A stretch of DNA of 64,000 bases. Source: Syntrophaceae bacterium UBA6078 (lineage in GTDB: Bacteria; Desulfobacterota; Syntrophia; Syntrophales; UBA2210). Made by a program: the position numbers and the translations under genes. Location of the stretch: assembly GCA_002428735.1 (NCBI GenBank), contig DIXO01000028.1:62001-126000 (forward strand), read 5' to 3'. The notes below the pieces were generated by a model. The model was not told the DNA's origin. It did no database searches and saw only the letters and a program-made list of their open reading frames with translations. This document shows positions 1 to 9,281 of this stretch, piece after piece. The stretch's first letter is position 1. Every line of letters begins with the position of its first letter.

Positions 1-2167
1 TGTGGCGGTCAATATGAATGATCTCCTCGGGGCTTCCCGATTCCCGCGTGAGCAAAGCATCGGTAACCCCCTCGACCCCCTCGACGATCTCTTTCACCCT
101 GAGGGCCAGTGAGTCGGCGATTGCCAGATCGAAGCCGCGTATATCGACCTGAATCTTTTCCGCGTCGCCGCCGGAAAACATGCTCAGAAGAAAAAGGCCC
201 TGCCCCGCGCGGGTCCGAATGACGGCGCCCGGGATATGGACGAGTTTTGCGCGCAGGTCGGCCGCGATATCTTCGCTGGAGCGTACCCGTTCGGATCGCG
301 GTGTAAGGGCAATCTGCATTTGGCCCGTGTGCGAGCCGAGAGACCGCCAGCTTGTGCCTCCGATGCTGGTTACCGTGCTTTTTAGTTCCGGGACCTCTCT
401 TCTGACGATCGCGCCGATCGTCTTGAATGTCTCGGCGACAACCTCCAGCCGTGTCCCGACCTCCATCTCCGCGTCGATCCGGACCTCCGCCTCATCGGTG
501 GTGGGCATGAATTCAACGCCTACGAGGGGTATAAGCAGCAAGCTTGTCCCAAGGAGCAGGCTGACTCCGGCCACCACAATTCCGCTGTGACGGAGGGTAA
601 CGTGGAGGAGACGGTTATACCCGTCTTCCATGCCTGTGAAAAAGCGGGCGCTGATCCGGTAGAGCTTGTGGAGCACTGAATCTCCGGAGTGATCCGTCCT
701 CGGATGCAGGAACTTGGCGGCCATCATGGGAATGAGCGACAGGGCGACCAGCAGAGCGCAGATCAGGGCAAAGCTGACCACCAGCGCCAGCTGTTTGAAC
801 ATGATCCCCGTCATTCCTCGTATGAAGACAAGAGGCAGGAAAACCGCCAGTGTGGTGAGGGTGCTGGCCGTGATTGCCGCCGTGATTTCTCCGCTACCCC
901 TTATGGTGGCGGTTTCGGCGTCTTCGCCGGATTCCCGGTGCCGGTATATGTTCTCCAGGACGACGATGGCATTATCGACCAGCATCCCGATACCGAGGGC
1001 AAGTCCCCCCAGGGTCATGATGTTGAGCGTCAGACCTCCGAAATACATGAGGGCGAAGGTTGCAATGATCGATATGGGGATCGCCGTGGCGATAATCACC
1101 GTGCTGATGATATTGCGGAGGAAGAAAAGCAGAACGACTACCGCCAGGATGCCGCCGAACAGGGCCATCGAGCCGACGTTGGTAATCGAATTCCGGATAT
1201 AATCGGAGGTGTCGATGATCGGGGTCAATTGTATATGGGGCATCTCCCGGTTGATTCTCTCGGTTTCTGCAAGGACGGCGGTCGCGACCTCCACCGTATT
1301 CGCCCCCGATTGTTTGCGGACACCCAGACGGACGCCGGGTGCTCCATTCACCAGGATGATGCGGGTTATCTTTTTCCAGGTATCGTCCACACTGGCGATA
1401 TCACCGAGCTTGATGGCGGCGTTGTCACGGATTCCGACGATGGTTTCCCTGAGCTGATCGAGGCTCGTATATTGTCCCGATGTACGCACGGTTATTTCAA
1501 ACTGCCCGCGGTCGATCGAACCGGCGGGAAGATTGATGTTCCCCGCTTCGATATGATGAATGATCTGATCCAGGGGGAGTTCCATGGCCTTGATCTTGTC
1601 CGCGTCGAGGTTGACCTGGATCTCCCGTTCGTATCCGCCCCAGACATCGAGCGACGCGACACCGGGTATCCGCTCGACCCGGTATTTGATCTGGTCGTCG
1701 ATGAGGTCGCGCAACTGAAGGGGGTTCATATTGCCCGATGCGCCGTAGATCAGGATGGGATATGTGGCAATATCGAACTTGTACAGGGTGGGGCGTTCGA
1801 TATCCTCGGGAAGCTTCGGCATTGTTCTGTCCAGACGGTCGCGAATATCGTTGGACGCCGTGTCCAGATCGGTTCCCCACACAAAGGTGACCCGGACATT
1901 GCTGACCCCTTCCGAAGAAATGGAATACACGCTTTCGACCCCGGGGACGGCGCTCATCGCCTCTTCAATGGGGCGTGCGATCAGTTCCTCAATCTCCTCG
2001 GGACTGGCGTTTTCATAGAGAGTTCGGATGGTGAGGGTCGGAGAGGTAATGTCGGGCATGAGGTCGATGGGGAGGCGCATCAGTGAAACACCCCCCAGAA
2101 TCAGGACCAGGAGAATGACCATGACGGTAAAAACAGGACGATGAACGGCGGCACGGGAGATGTTCAT
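1..2167 (-). CDS. RND efflux transporter, inner-membrane pump subunit (3' end outside window)
   Basis: Proton-driven efflux pump of the AcrB/MexB superfamily, working in the inner membrane with the adjacent membrane fusion protein. About 722 residues are visible and the reading frame is still open at base 1, so the C-terminal third is missing. The N-terminus has the usual short cytoplasmic helix followed by TM1 (residues about 12-28), then a porter domain and the TM2-TM6 block. The TM4 motif reads GMLVDNAIVVLEN, so only one of the two acidic residues typical of AcrB (the DD pair) is present; the second is Asn, as in many RND branches outside the classic HAE1 pumps. The ATG at 2167 lies 60 bases downstream of the fusion-protein stop, which points to co-transcription. 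The drug or metabolite exported cannot be inferred. Confidence 0.93.
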   Translation of the reverse strand, partial: MNISRAAVHRPVFTVMVILLVLILGGVSLMRLPIDLMPDITSPTLTIRTLYENASPEEIEELIARPIEEAMSAVPGVESVYSISSEGVSNVRVTFVWGTDLDTASNDIRDRLDRTMPKLPEDIERPTLYKFDIATYPILIYGASGNMNPLQLRDLIDDQIKYRVERIPGVASLDVWGGYEREIQVNLDADKIKAMELPLDQIIHHIEAGNINLPAGSIDRGQFEITVRTSGQYTSLDQLRETIVGIRDNAAIKLGDIASVDDTWKKITRIILVNGAPGVRLGVRKQSGANTVEVATAVLAETERINREMPHIQLTPIIDTSDYIRNSITNVGSMALFGGILAVVVLLFFLRNIISTVIIATAIPISIIATFALMYFGGLTLNIMTLGGLALGIGMLVDNAIVVLENIYRHRESGEDAETATIRGSGEITAAITASTLTTLAVFLPLVFIRGMTGIMFKQLALVVSFALICALLVALSLIPMMAAKFLHPRTDHSGDSVLHKLYRISARFFTGMEDGYNRLLHVTLRHSGIVVAGVSLLLGTSLLLIPLVGVEFMPTTDEAEVRIDAEMEVGTRLEVVAETFKTIGAIVRREVPELKSTVTSIGGTSWRSLGSHTGQMQIALTPRSERVRSSEDIAADLRAKLVHIPGAVIRTRAGQGLFLLSMFSGGDAEKIQVDIRGFDLAIADSLALRVKEIVEGVEGVTDALLTRESGSPEEIIHIDRH

Positions 2168-2227
2168 TGCGCCATGTCCCTCGTCATCGAATCTCGTGTC
2201 CGTGCAATCATCACGATCAACCGATCC

Positions 2228-3400
2228 TTACGAAGATGGTCCGCCGGGCTCTCCCGCGAGGGAAATCGCGGCTCCGTCATCCAGAAGGTGTTGTCCTACC
2301 GTCACGACGAATCCCAAGAGGGAGGGTTCCGTTATCTCGGCCGTATCGCCGTCGACAATGCCCAGTTTGACCGGGACGCGCTGCGCCCGCATCTGTTCCT
2401 TGTCAATCAGGAAAATGACCCATCCATCCCCGTCTTTCACGAGGGAATCCACGGGGACAACCGTGGCGTTTTCATGACGGTTAAATTCAATGTTCACGCG
2501 GACGAACATCCCCGGCTTGAGCATAGTATCAGGGTTGGGGATATCGATTTCAACGCGCGCCTGCCTCGCGGTTTCTTTCAGGAGGGGGGCGATGCGGGCG
2601 ATCTTTCCCGTGAAGACCCTGTCGGGAAAGGCGTCGGTTGCGATTATGGCGGTCTGGTCCGGTTTCATCCGGGGATAGTCCCGCTCGATGACGTGTATGA
2701 CGGCCTTCAACGCGCTGATATCTATCACTGAAACGATGGGGGTATTCGCCGTCATCATGGTACCTTCATCGGCGAACCGCTCACCCACCACTCGAAGCTC
2801 ATTCCCGTTTTCCCACGACGCCTGAATCCGCGTGTATCCGAGTCGGACTTGCGCCGTTTTCAACTCAGATTCCTTCTGCGCCACCTGTGCGGAGGCTACC
2901 TTCTGTCTGGCCAGGGCCGCCTTGTACTGCGCTTCCGCGGCATCCAGTTCCGCCTCGGAAACGATCTTTTTCTCCCGCAGTGATTGCGCCCGCTCAAATT
3001 CACGCCGCGCGAGATTCAGGACACTGGTATTTTCTTCCGTGTTGGCACGGGCCACGTCGAGTTCCGCCCGGGCCTGATCCACCTGCTGAACGAATTCATC
3101 ATCATCGATCAGAGCGATAACCTGGCCCCGTTCGACGGGGTCTCCTATGTTGACGTAGAGCTTTTCCAGACGCCCGGCGATCTTCGGCGCGACGACGTAC
3201 TGTGACTTCGGCAGAAGCGTGCCGGTAAAGGTTCCGATCTCGTGGATCGTGGCTTTTCGAACGGGCTTTACTTCCACGGCAACAGAGGGTTTGCCTGACT
3301 GTCCCGGTCCTTTCGACGATCGGGTAGCCTTATCGTATACCTGCCAGCCGATCAGGATAAGAATGATTCCGATCGCAGCGCCGAACGATTTCTTCTTCAT
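2228..3400 (-). CDS. RND efflux membrane fusion protein (HlyD/AcrA family)
   Basis: Periplasmic adaptor linking the RND pump encoded just downstream to an outer-membrane channel. The chosen start (MKKKSF) gives 390 residues with an N-terminal hydrophobic anchor at about residues 6-20. A lipoyl/barrel-sandwich half follows (GRLEKLYVNIGDPVERGQ), then a long heptad-rich hairpin rich in Ala, Glu and Arg (about residues 105-175), a second lipoyl half and a beta-barrel (ATDAFPDRVFTGKI). An ATG 11 codons upstream is in frame, but the hydrophobic anchor and an AGGCG stretch favour the internal start. No outer-membrane factor gene is seen on this side, so the channel is either beyond base 1 or encoded elsewhere. 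Confidence 0.92.
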   Translation of the reverse strand: MKKKSFGAAIGIILILIGWQVYDKATRSSKGPGQSGKPSVAVEVKPVRKATIHEIGTFTGTLLPKSQYVVAPKIAGRLEKLYVNIGDPVERGQVIALIDDDEFVQQVDQARAELDVARANTEENTSVLNLARREFERAQSLREKKIVSEAELDAAEAQYKAALARQKVASAQVAQKESELKTAQVRLGYTRIQASWENGNELRVVGERFADEGTMMTANTPIVSVIDISALKAVIHVIERDYPRMKPDQTAIIATDAFPDRVFTGKIARIAPLLKETARQARVEIDIPNPDTMLKPGMFVRVNIEFNRHENATVVPVDSLVKDGDGWVIFLIDKEQMRAQRVPVKLGIVDGDTAEITEPSLLGFVVTVGQHLLDDGAAISLAGEPGGPSS

Positions 3401-3443
3401 TACCATCGCCTGAATAGGAGTAACACACCCCAAAATTTAGCAC

Positions 3444-3473
3444 TATCTATGCCATTTTGTAATGGACGGCAAG
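3444..3473 (-). promoter_or_regulatory. Putative promoter with palindromic operator for the efflux operon
   Basis: On the minus strand a TTGCCG -35 box (3467-3472) is followed after 17 bases by TAGATA (3444-3449), about 45 bases before the fusion-protein start. The spacer contains a palindrome, CCATT-TTGT-AATGG (3452-3465 read on the plus strand). That position would let a dimeric repressor block RNA polymerase. Seen by eye only; no regulator gene is adjacent. Confidence 0.45.
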
Positions 3474-3538
3474 TTTTTTCGCACCCCGCACACCAACCGC
3501 TCAAGAGCGCGCAGTTACGAACGGTGATAGGGGCGGTT

Positions 3539-4282
3539 TCACGTCTCGTTCCCCGAAGGATAACGGGGATTGAAATCCCCGATGATCCGGCTTCTGGTAG
3601 CGGCCATGAGCTCTCCGATAGTATGGCGCGTATAGCCATGGGTATCGATGGGATCTCCCACGACCACCTCTACAGGGCCCCGTGTGAAGACGAGAGACCC
3701 TTTCGGAAGAATCTTTCTGCTGCCATTGACCGTTACCGGAAGAATGGGGAAGCCGCTCTCCACGGCCGTGGTGAATCCTCCCTTTTTGAACGGCTGAATC
3801 GCGCCGTCGGGAGATCTCGTCCCCTCGGCAAAAAAGAGGACGCTGACACCGGGCGGGAGGCGACGGACCCCCTCGCGGATGCTCCGCGCCGCGCCGTTTC
3901 TGTCGTCCCGATCTATGAAGATATTCTTTGATTTATCGAGGGCAAACCCGAAGAGGGGAACGGCGCGCAGTTCTCTCTTGATGATCCAGCGAAACTGAAT
4001 CCCAAGCCGTGTGACGAGGGCGAGTATGTCAAAATGGGACTGGTGGTTTGATATGATGATATAGGATTGGCCGGGGCGGATCTTTTCCCGCCCCCTGATC
4101 TCGGTGCGGACCCCTGTTACCGTCAGCATGATCCACGCCCACGCCCGCGAGATGGTAAAGGCGACGTTTCCCGTGGAACTCAATGGCGCCGCCGCCACAA
4201 TCGGGAGAAATACGAGAAGCGTGGCAAGGCAGGCCCAGAAACAGATCCAGACAATCTTGCATATACGCAGCATATAATTCAT
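3539..4282 (-). CDS. plsC: 1-acyl-sn-glycerol-3-phosphate acyltransferase (PlsC family)
   Basis: Transfers an acyl chain to lysophosphatidic acid to make phosphatidic acid at the inner membrane. The 247 residues begin with a strongly hydrophobic segment (about 5-32). The acyltransferase motifs follow: NHQSHFD (79-85) with the catalytic His-Asp pair, and EGTRS (153-157) that binds the glycerol phosphate. The length is normal for bacterial PlsC. It is divergently placed from the nitroreductase gene and lies upstream of the efflux genes on the same strand, with a 138-base gap, so linkage to the pump is probably only positional. Membrane-lipid acyltransferases for ornithine lipids share these motifs and are the main alternative. 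Confidence 0.92.
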   Translation of the reverse strand: MNYMLRICKIVWICFWACLATLLVFLPIVAAAPLSSTGNVAFTISRAWAWIMLTVTGVRTEIRGREKIRPGQSYIIISNHQSHFDILALVTRLGIQFRWIIKRELRAVPLFGFALDKSKNIFIDRDDRNGAARSIREGVRRLPPGVSVLFFAEGTRSPDGAIQPFKKGGFTTAVESGFPILPVTVNGSRKILPKGSLVFTRGPVEVVVGDPIDTHGYTRHTIGELMAATRSRIIGDFNPRYPSGNET

Positions 4283-4399
4283 GATTCATTTTTCTGTCAC
4301 GACGAGGTTGGTTAGTCAAATCATATTTGAAGGAGCGCGGAAAAGGCTCACCTCTCGTCTTGGCGAAATCCGGAATGCACAGGAGAAACAAAACCTCTC

Positions 4400-4428
4400 T
4401 TGAGCTTGTCTCCGTTTTGATTTATTAT
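4400..4428 (+). promoter_or_regulatory. Putative sigma70 promoter for the nitroreductase gene
   Basis: TTGAGC (4400-4405), a 17-base spacer and TATTAT (4423-4428) lie 65 bases upstream of the nitroreductase ATG, in the divergent gap with plsC. Confidence 0.5.
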
Positions 4429-4492
4429 CATCACATTTTCCCCGATCCTTGCGTGTACCCCAGTGGAATAACAATAACGAAAGGACAAAACC

Positions 4493-5065
4493 ATGATACA
4501 CGATCTGGTAGTGCGAAACAGGAGTTACCGGCGGTTTTACCAGGATGCCTCCATCAGCCGCGACACCTTGGTGGAACTGGTCGATCTTGCCCGGCTGAGC
4601 GCGTCGGCGGGGAACAAACAACCGCTCAAGTACATGATCTCCTGTGATGCCGGAAGAAATGCCGACATTTTTGCAACCCTTGCCTGGGCCGCTTCCCTGA
4701 AGGATTGGCCGGGGCCCTCCGAGGGAGAACGGCCGTCGGGATATATCGTTATCCTGGAGGATACACAGATCAGCAATCCCTATGTAAGATTTGATGTGGG
4801 AATCGCGGCCCAGAGCATGCTCCTCGGCGCCACGGAACAGGGACTGGGAGGATGCATGATCGCCTCCGTACAGCGAGAAAGGCTTCGCAGGATCATGGCA
4901 ATCACCGAACATCTTGAGATCGTTCTCGTGGTAGCCCTCGGCAAACCGAAGGAGGAGGTGGTGATCGTCGATGTGCCCCCTTCCGGTGATGCCACCTACT
5001 GGAGAGATGACCGGGGTGTTCATCATGTGCCGAAACGCTCCCTTGATGAAGTTCTGATCGGATAG
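4493..5065 (+). CDS. Nitroreductase family FMN protein
   Basis: A 190-residue member of the nitroreductase fold, normally an FMN-dependent homodimeric NAD(P)H oxidoreductase. The FMN-phosphate signature RNRSYRRF stands at residues 8-15, and the second flavin-contacting region GLGGCMIAS at about 116-124. The central insertion is short and resembles anaerobe-type members. AAAGGACAAAACC precedes the ATG. Substrate specificity in this family cannot be predicted: nitro compounds, quinones, flavins and other acceptors are all known. It lies 159 bases before the acyl-CoA synthetase and may share its transcript. Confidence 0.9.
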   Translation: MIHDLVVRNRSYRRFYQDASISRDTLVELVDLARLSASAGNKQPLKYMISCDAGRNADIFATLAWAASLKDWPGPSEGERPSGYIVILEDTQISNPYVRFDVGIAAQSMLLGATEQGLGGCMIASVQRERLRRIMAITEHLEIVLVVALGKPKEEVVIVDVPPSGDATYWRDDRGVHHVPKRSLDEVLIG

Positions 5066-5224
5066 AGACCGCTCACTTGGGTGCGGAGGATCGCCAAACC
5101 TCTGTGCGGATATCTCCGGCCTGAGAGATGTCCTGTGGTATGGAGCCCTTGTTCACCGGAATTTGCTGTTCGCCACGTTCGACGCGGTTTGATGACACTC
5201 TATGACATGCGGAAGGAGGTACCC

Positions 5225-6874
5225 ATGGTTCAGGCACGGAACATGACCGATTACGAGAAGGAATATGCGGCGTTCACCTGGAAGGTTCCTGAACGGTTCA
5301 ACTTTGCGGGAGATGTCGTGGACCGGTGGGCCAAGGATCCAAAAAAACTTGCCCTGTGGTGCGTTGGGGATGACGGAAGCGAGTCGAAGAGGACTTTTCT
5401 TGATGTCAGCCGGGCCTCCAGAAGGCTTGCCAACGTGCTGAGCGGAGAGGGAATGAAACGGGGGGATGTGGCAATAGTCCTGCTGAACCGTCACCCCGCC
5501 TGGTGGGAGATATTCACCGGGGCCCTCCGCATGGGGGTCATTATAGCTCCCGGCACGTCCCAGCTGACCGCCAAAGATCTCGAATACAGGATCAATGCGG
5601 CGGGAGCGGCCTGTTTCATTACCGATGTCTCGAACGCGCCGAAACTGAAACAGGTGCTGGACCGGTGTCCCACCCTGCGGACGCGGCTGATCGTCGGAGA
5701 TTCCCGTGAAGGCTGGATCAACTACGAAGAGGCGCTCCGTGGCGCCGCTGAGACATTTGAAACAGCGGATACGAAGAGCGATGAAGGGGCCATCGTCTAT
5801 TTCACTTCAGGAACAACGGGCTACCCGAAGATGACCCTCCACACGCACACGTCCTATCCCCTCGGGCACCAGGTAACGGGGAAATACTGGCTCGATCTCA
5901 CTCCCGAGGACCTCCACTGGAATATCAGCGATACGGGATGGGCAAAGGCCGCCTGGAGCAGCTATTTCGGCCCCTGGTTGTGCGGGGCGGCCGTTTTCGT
6001 CCATACGGCTGATCGGATTGACCCGGCCACAACCATTGCGTGCCTCCAGCGATACCCCATCACGACCATGTGCGGAGCTCCCACCCTCTACCGGATGCTG
6101 GTCCTCCAGGATTTGAACGGCTGCTCCTTTCCGGCACTTCGCCACTGCGTGGGCGCCGGTGAGCCGCTCAATGCCGAGATTATCGAGATCTGGCAGAAGG
6201 CGACAGGGATCACCATCCGGGACGGGTACGGCCAGACGGAGACGGTGTGTCTCTGCGCCTGCTTCCCGTGCATTGAGCCGCGTTTTGGTTCCATGGGGAA
6301 GAGAACGCCGGGTTTCGACCTCCAGGTGATCGACGAGGCGGGAATGGTTCTTCCTCCCAACGTTGAAGGAGACATCGCCGTCCGCGTCAAACCGGAGCGC
6401 CCTCTCGGCCTCTTCAAGGAATACTGGAAGGATCCCGAAAAAACGGTGGCGTCATACCGGGGGGACTGGTACCTGACGGGCGACCGGGCCTATGTGGATG
6501 AAGACGGGTATTTCTGGTTCGTAGGGCGGGCCGATGATGTCATTCTCACGTCGGGGTACCGCATCGGTCCCTTCGAAGTGGAAAGCGCCCTGATCGAACA
6601 TCCCGCCGTGGCGGAATCGGCGGTTGTCTCAAGCCCGGACCCGACGCGCGGCGAGGTTGTCAAAGCCTTTATCGTCCTTGCCCCGGGATTTCAGGGAACC
6701 GATACACTCGTCAAAGAGCTTCAGGAATATGTGAAGGGAGCCACGGCGCCGTACAAATATCCCCGGAAGATAGAATTCGTCACGGAACTGCCCAAAACGG
6801 TGAGCGGCAAGATAAGACGCATGGATCTGCGCAACGCTGAATGGGGTAGGAAGACGCCGGAAGACGCTACATGA
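5225..6874 (+). CDS. AMP-dependent acyl-CoA synthetase (medium-chain/ACSM-like)
   Basis: Activates a carboxylic acid to its acyl-CoA through an acyl-AMP intermediate. The start chosen is the ATG directly behind AAGGAGGT (ending at 5220); an upstream in-frame start would add 48 residues with no family resemblance. The 549-residue protein shows the P-loop-like A3 motif YFTSGTTGYPK, the DGYGQTET adenine-binding motif, the hinge-side YLTGDRA and the C-terminal catalytic lysine context SGKIRRMDLR. The sequence DLHWNISDTGWAKA is typical of the medium-chain (MACS/ACSM) branch and not of acetyl-CoA synthetase. The true acid could be aromatic, branched or medium chain. Its 3' end overlaps the convergent priA gene by 8 bases. 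Confidence 0.92.
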   Translation: MVQARNMTDYEKEYAAFTWKVPERFNFAGDVVDRWAKDPKKLALWCVGDDGSESKRTFLDVSRASRRLANVLSGEGMKRGDVAIVLLNRHPAWWEIFTGALRMGVIIAPGTSQLTAKDLEYRINAAGAACFITDVSNAPKLKQVLDRCPTLRTRLIVGDSREGWINYEEALRGAAETFETADTKSDEGAIVYFTSGTTGYPKMTLHTHTSYPLGHQVTGKYWLDLTPEDLHWNISDTGWAKAAWSSYFGPWLCGAAVFVHTADRIDPATTIACLQRYPITTMCGAPTLYRMLVLQDLNGCSFPALRHCVGAGEPLNAEIIEIWQKATGITIRDGYGQTETVCLCACFPCIEPRFGSMGKRTPGFDLQVIDEAGMVLPPNVEGDIAVRVKPERPLGLFKEYWKDPEKTVASYRGDWYLTGDRAYVDEDGYFWFVGRADDVILTSGYRIGPFEVESALIEHPAVAESAVVSSPDPTRGEVVKAFIVLAPGFQGTDTLVKELQEYVKGATAPYKYPRKIEFVTELPKTVSGKIRRMDLRNAEWGRKTPEDAT

Positions 6875-9278
6875 AATTGACCGGGTCCACGTCCACCTTG
6901 AGCCGTATGCCGGGGGGCGCACCCTGTGACAGGATACTCCTGACCAATGCGCGCGCTGCGGCTCTGTCCGGTCCCTTGAGAAGTAACTGCCACCGGTATC
7001 TTCCCTGCACCCGGTACAACGGCGCCTCCGCGGGCCCCAGAACGGAAACGGAACCGCCCTGCCGCCGGGCCATATCAGTCGACAGTTCACGCAGCTTCCG
7101 GACATAGTCCTGTGCAGCAGTCTCGTTCGTCGAAGAGATGACGAGATTGATCAGACGGCCGAAGGGAGGGTATCCAAGCTCCCGGCGCAGGGCAATCTCG
7201 TCACGGTAAAATCCGCGATAGTCGTGCCGGCGGGCATGCTGTATGGCGCTGTTGTCCGGGTTCAGGGTCTGGACAATCACCCTCCCCGGCGCATCCCCTC
7301 TCCCTCCTCTCCCCGAGACCTGCGTCAGGATCTGAAAGGTTTTTTCCGCCGCCCGAAAATCGGGGATATTCAGGGAGGTGTCCGCTGAGACCACCCCGAC
7401 CAGGGTAACCCCCGAAAAGTCATGTCCCTTCGTAATCATCTGTGTTCCCACGAGGATATCGATCTCCCCCCGGTCGAGGGCGGTGAGAATCCGGTTGTAC
7501 GCCCCCCGCTTTGAGGTGGAATCGCTGTCCATTCTTTCCACCCGGGCGCCGGGAAAGAGTCCCGCGATCTCTTCTTCGACACGCTCGGTCCCGATGCCGT
7601 AGCTCCGTACCCGGGAACCGCCGCATGAGGGGCAGACCGGGGGGGCTTTGACACGGAAGCCACAGTAGTGACAGCGCAGAGAGCCGTCGCTCAGGTGGTG
7701 GGTCATGGAAACGGAGCAATTGAGGCATGTGAAAAGGTAGCCGCAGTCCAGGCAGTAGAGAAAGGTATGAAAACCGCGCCGGTTGAGAAAGAGAAGCGTC
7801 TGTTTGCCCCTCCCGAGGGTCTCTCCGACGGCCTCAATCAGAGCCTGGGAGAAGAGGGGCGGCGTTCTCCCTCCTTCCTTTTTCATATCGATAATATCGA
7901 CGCGGGGGAGATCCCGCCCGGCCACCCGCTTCGTCAGTTCGAGGAGCTTGAAATCTCTCGTTTCCGTGTTGAAATAGGTCTGAACGGCGGGGGTTGCCGA
8001 TCCCAGAATCACCGTCGCCGATACCTGTTTCGCCCGCACGATCGCCAGATCGCGCGCATTGTAAGGGAGGTAATCCTCCTGCTTGTATGAGGAGTCATGC
8101 TCCTCATCGACGATAATAAGCCGCAGGTCTCTCGCCGGGGCGAATATGGCCGATCGCGCTCCGATGATGATGCGGGCGTCACCCCTCTGTATCCTCCGCC
8201 ATTCATCATACCGTGCGCTCCTGCCGATACCGCTGTGCAGCACGGCAATCATGGAGTCGTCAAATCTGTCTTGTATCCTGCTCATGAGCTGCGGCGTCAG
8301 GGTGATCTCAGGCACCAGATAGATGGCGCTTCCTCCCCGCGCCAGGGCTTCCTCGATCGCCTTGAGGTACACCTCGGTCTTTCCGCTTCCGGTCACGCCG
8401 TGGAGAAGGCAGGGCAGATACCGCCGGGCACCGATCCCGTTCACTATCTCGGCGAGCGTCTTCTTCTGCTCTGCATTCAGCCTGATGCCATTGGCATTTG
8501 CGCCGATAGGGGAAAAGGGGGCGGGGGGCCGGTAGACCTCGCGCGTGGAGACATCGATCAGACCCTTTTGTTCCATTCGGATTATCGTGGCGTGGACGTT
8601 TTTGAATTCCAGGCGGAGCGTTGACAGGTCGGTCGCGCCGTGCCTTTCCAGAAAATCGCAGATACTCTTTTGCTTCTCCGTCAATCTGATATTTGCGGGA
8701 AGGGGCGCCCGGAGCGCCACCCGTGTTTCCTGCTTCCTGGTTACCGCGGCCTTTTCGATGCGATCCCCTGCACTGATGAACTGCATGTTTTGGAGCGTTT
8801 CGAGGTCACGGAGAAGACTCTTTCGTCCGGCCTTTTTTTGCAGGGTGGTGACCGGCAGCCCGTGGGGATAATTGGCCAGGATGTTCAATAAACCGCGCTG
8901 AGCCGTGGAAAGTATGTGCTCCTGAGCCTGCGGGGTTTCCGACAGACAGACCCACCGGTTGCTCTCCACGTCTATGCCCCCCGGCAGCAAAGCCTTCAGG
9001 GTTTTCCCCAGCGGATAGAGATAGTATTCCGCGATCCACTGGTAGAAGGCAAGATCCTGTGCGCTGAAAAGGGGTTCGCTGTCAAGAATATCGATGATGT
9101 TTTTGACGGATTGCAGGTCTGTGGAAGAAATTGATTCAACGATATAGCCGGTTACCCGCCGCCGGCCGAAGGGGACGAGGGCCCGTTTGCCGATGGCTAT
9201 TTGCCCCTCCAGGTCTTCCGGTACGCCGTAGGTAAAGGGACCGGCGGAGGGTATGCTCACGGCTACATTGACAAACAC
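6867..9278 (-). CDS. priA: Primosomal protein N' (replication restart helicase PriA)
   Basis: 3'-5' DNA helicase that reloads the replisome at stalled forks. At 803 residues it is somewhat longer than the E. coli protein. The N-terminal DNA-binding domain opens with VAVSIPSAGPFTYGVP. The helicase core has Walker A GVTGSGKT (about 294-301) and DEEH (391-394). The eight-cysteine zinc module between helicase lobes is intact (Cys 509, 512, 518, 521, 536, 539, 549, 552). The C-terminal lobe (GTQMITKGHDF) is complete. It is the last gene of the long minus-strand run and starts 3 bases after the LolA-like gene. Confidence 0.98.
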   Translation of the reverse strand: MFVNVAVSIPSAGPFTYGVPEDLEGQIAIGKRALVPFGRRRVTGYIVESISSTDLQSVKNIIDILDSEPLFSAQDLAFYQWIAEYYLYPLGKTLKALLPGGIDVESNRWVCLSETPQAQEHILSTAQRGLLNILANYPHGLPVTTLQKKAGRKSLLRDLETLQNMQFISAGDRIEKAAVTRKQETRVALRAPLPANIRLTEKQKSICDFLERHGATDLSTLRLEFKNVHATIIRMEQKGLIDVSTREVYRPPAPFSPIGANANGIRLNAEQKKTLAEIVNGIGARRYLPCLLHGVTGSGKTEVYLKAIEEALARGGSAIYLVPEITLTPQLMSRIQDRFDDSMIAVLHSGIGRSARYDEWRRIQRGDARIIIGARSAIFAPARDLRLIIVDEEHDSSYKQEDYLPYNARDLAIVRAKQVSATVILGSATPAVQTYFNTETRDFKLLELTKRVAGRDLPRVDIIDMKKEGGRTPPLFSQALIEAVGETLGRGKQTLLFLNRRGFHTFLYCLDCGYLFTCLNCSVSMTHHLSDGSLRCHYCGFRVKAPPVCPSCGGSRVRSYGIGTERVEEEIAGLFPGARVERMDSDSTSKRGAYNRILTALDRGEIDILVGTQMITKGHDFSGVTLVGVVSADTSLNIPDFRAAEKTFQILTQVSGRGGRGDAPGRVIVQTLNPDNSAIQHARRHDYRGFYRDEIALRRELGYPPFGRLINLVISSTNETAAQDYVRKLRELSTDMARRQGGSVSVLGPAEAPLYRVQGRYRWQLLLKGPDRAAARALVRSILSQGAPPGIRLKVDVDPVNFM

Positions 9279-9281
9279 CTG

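Noticed and set aside
689..2086. Long plus-strand open frame (465 codons) opposite the RND gene
   Set aside because: It is the antisense shadow of a clear RND transporter. The protein is rich in Gly, Asp, Arg and His with no domain, as expected from GC-rich complementary codons.
4316..5026. 236-codon minus-strand frame opposite the nitroreductase
   Set aside because: It lies antisense to an intact nitroreductase with good motifs and a ribosome site, and shows no family resemblance.
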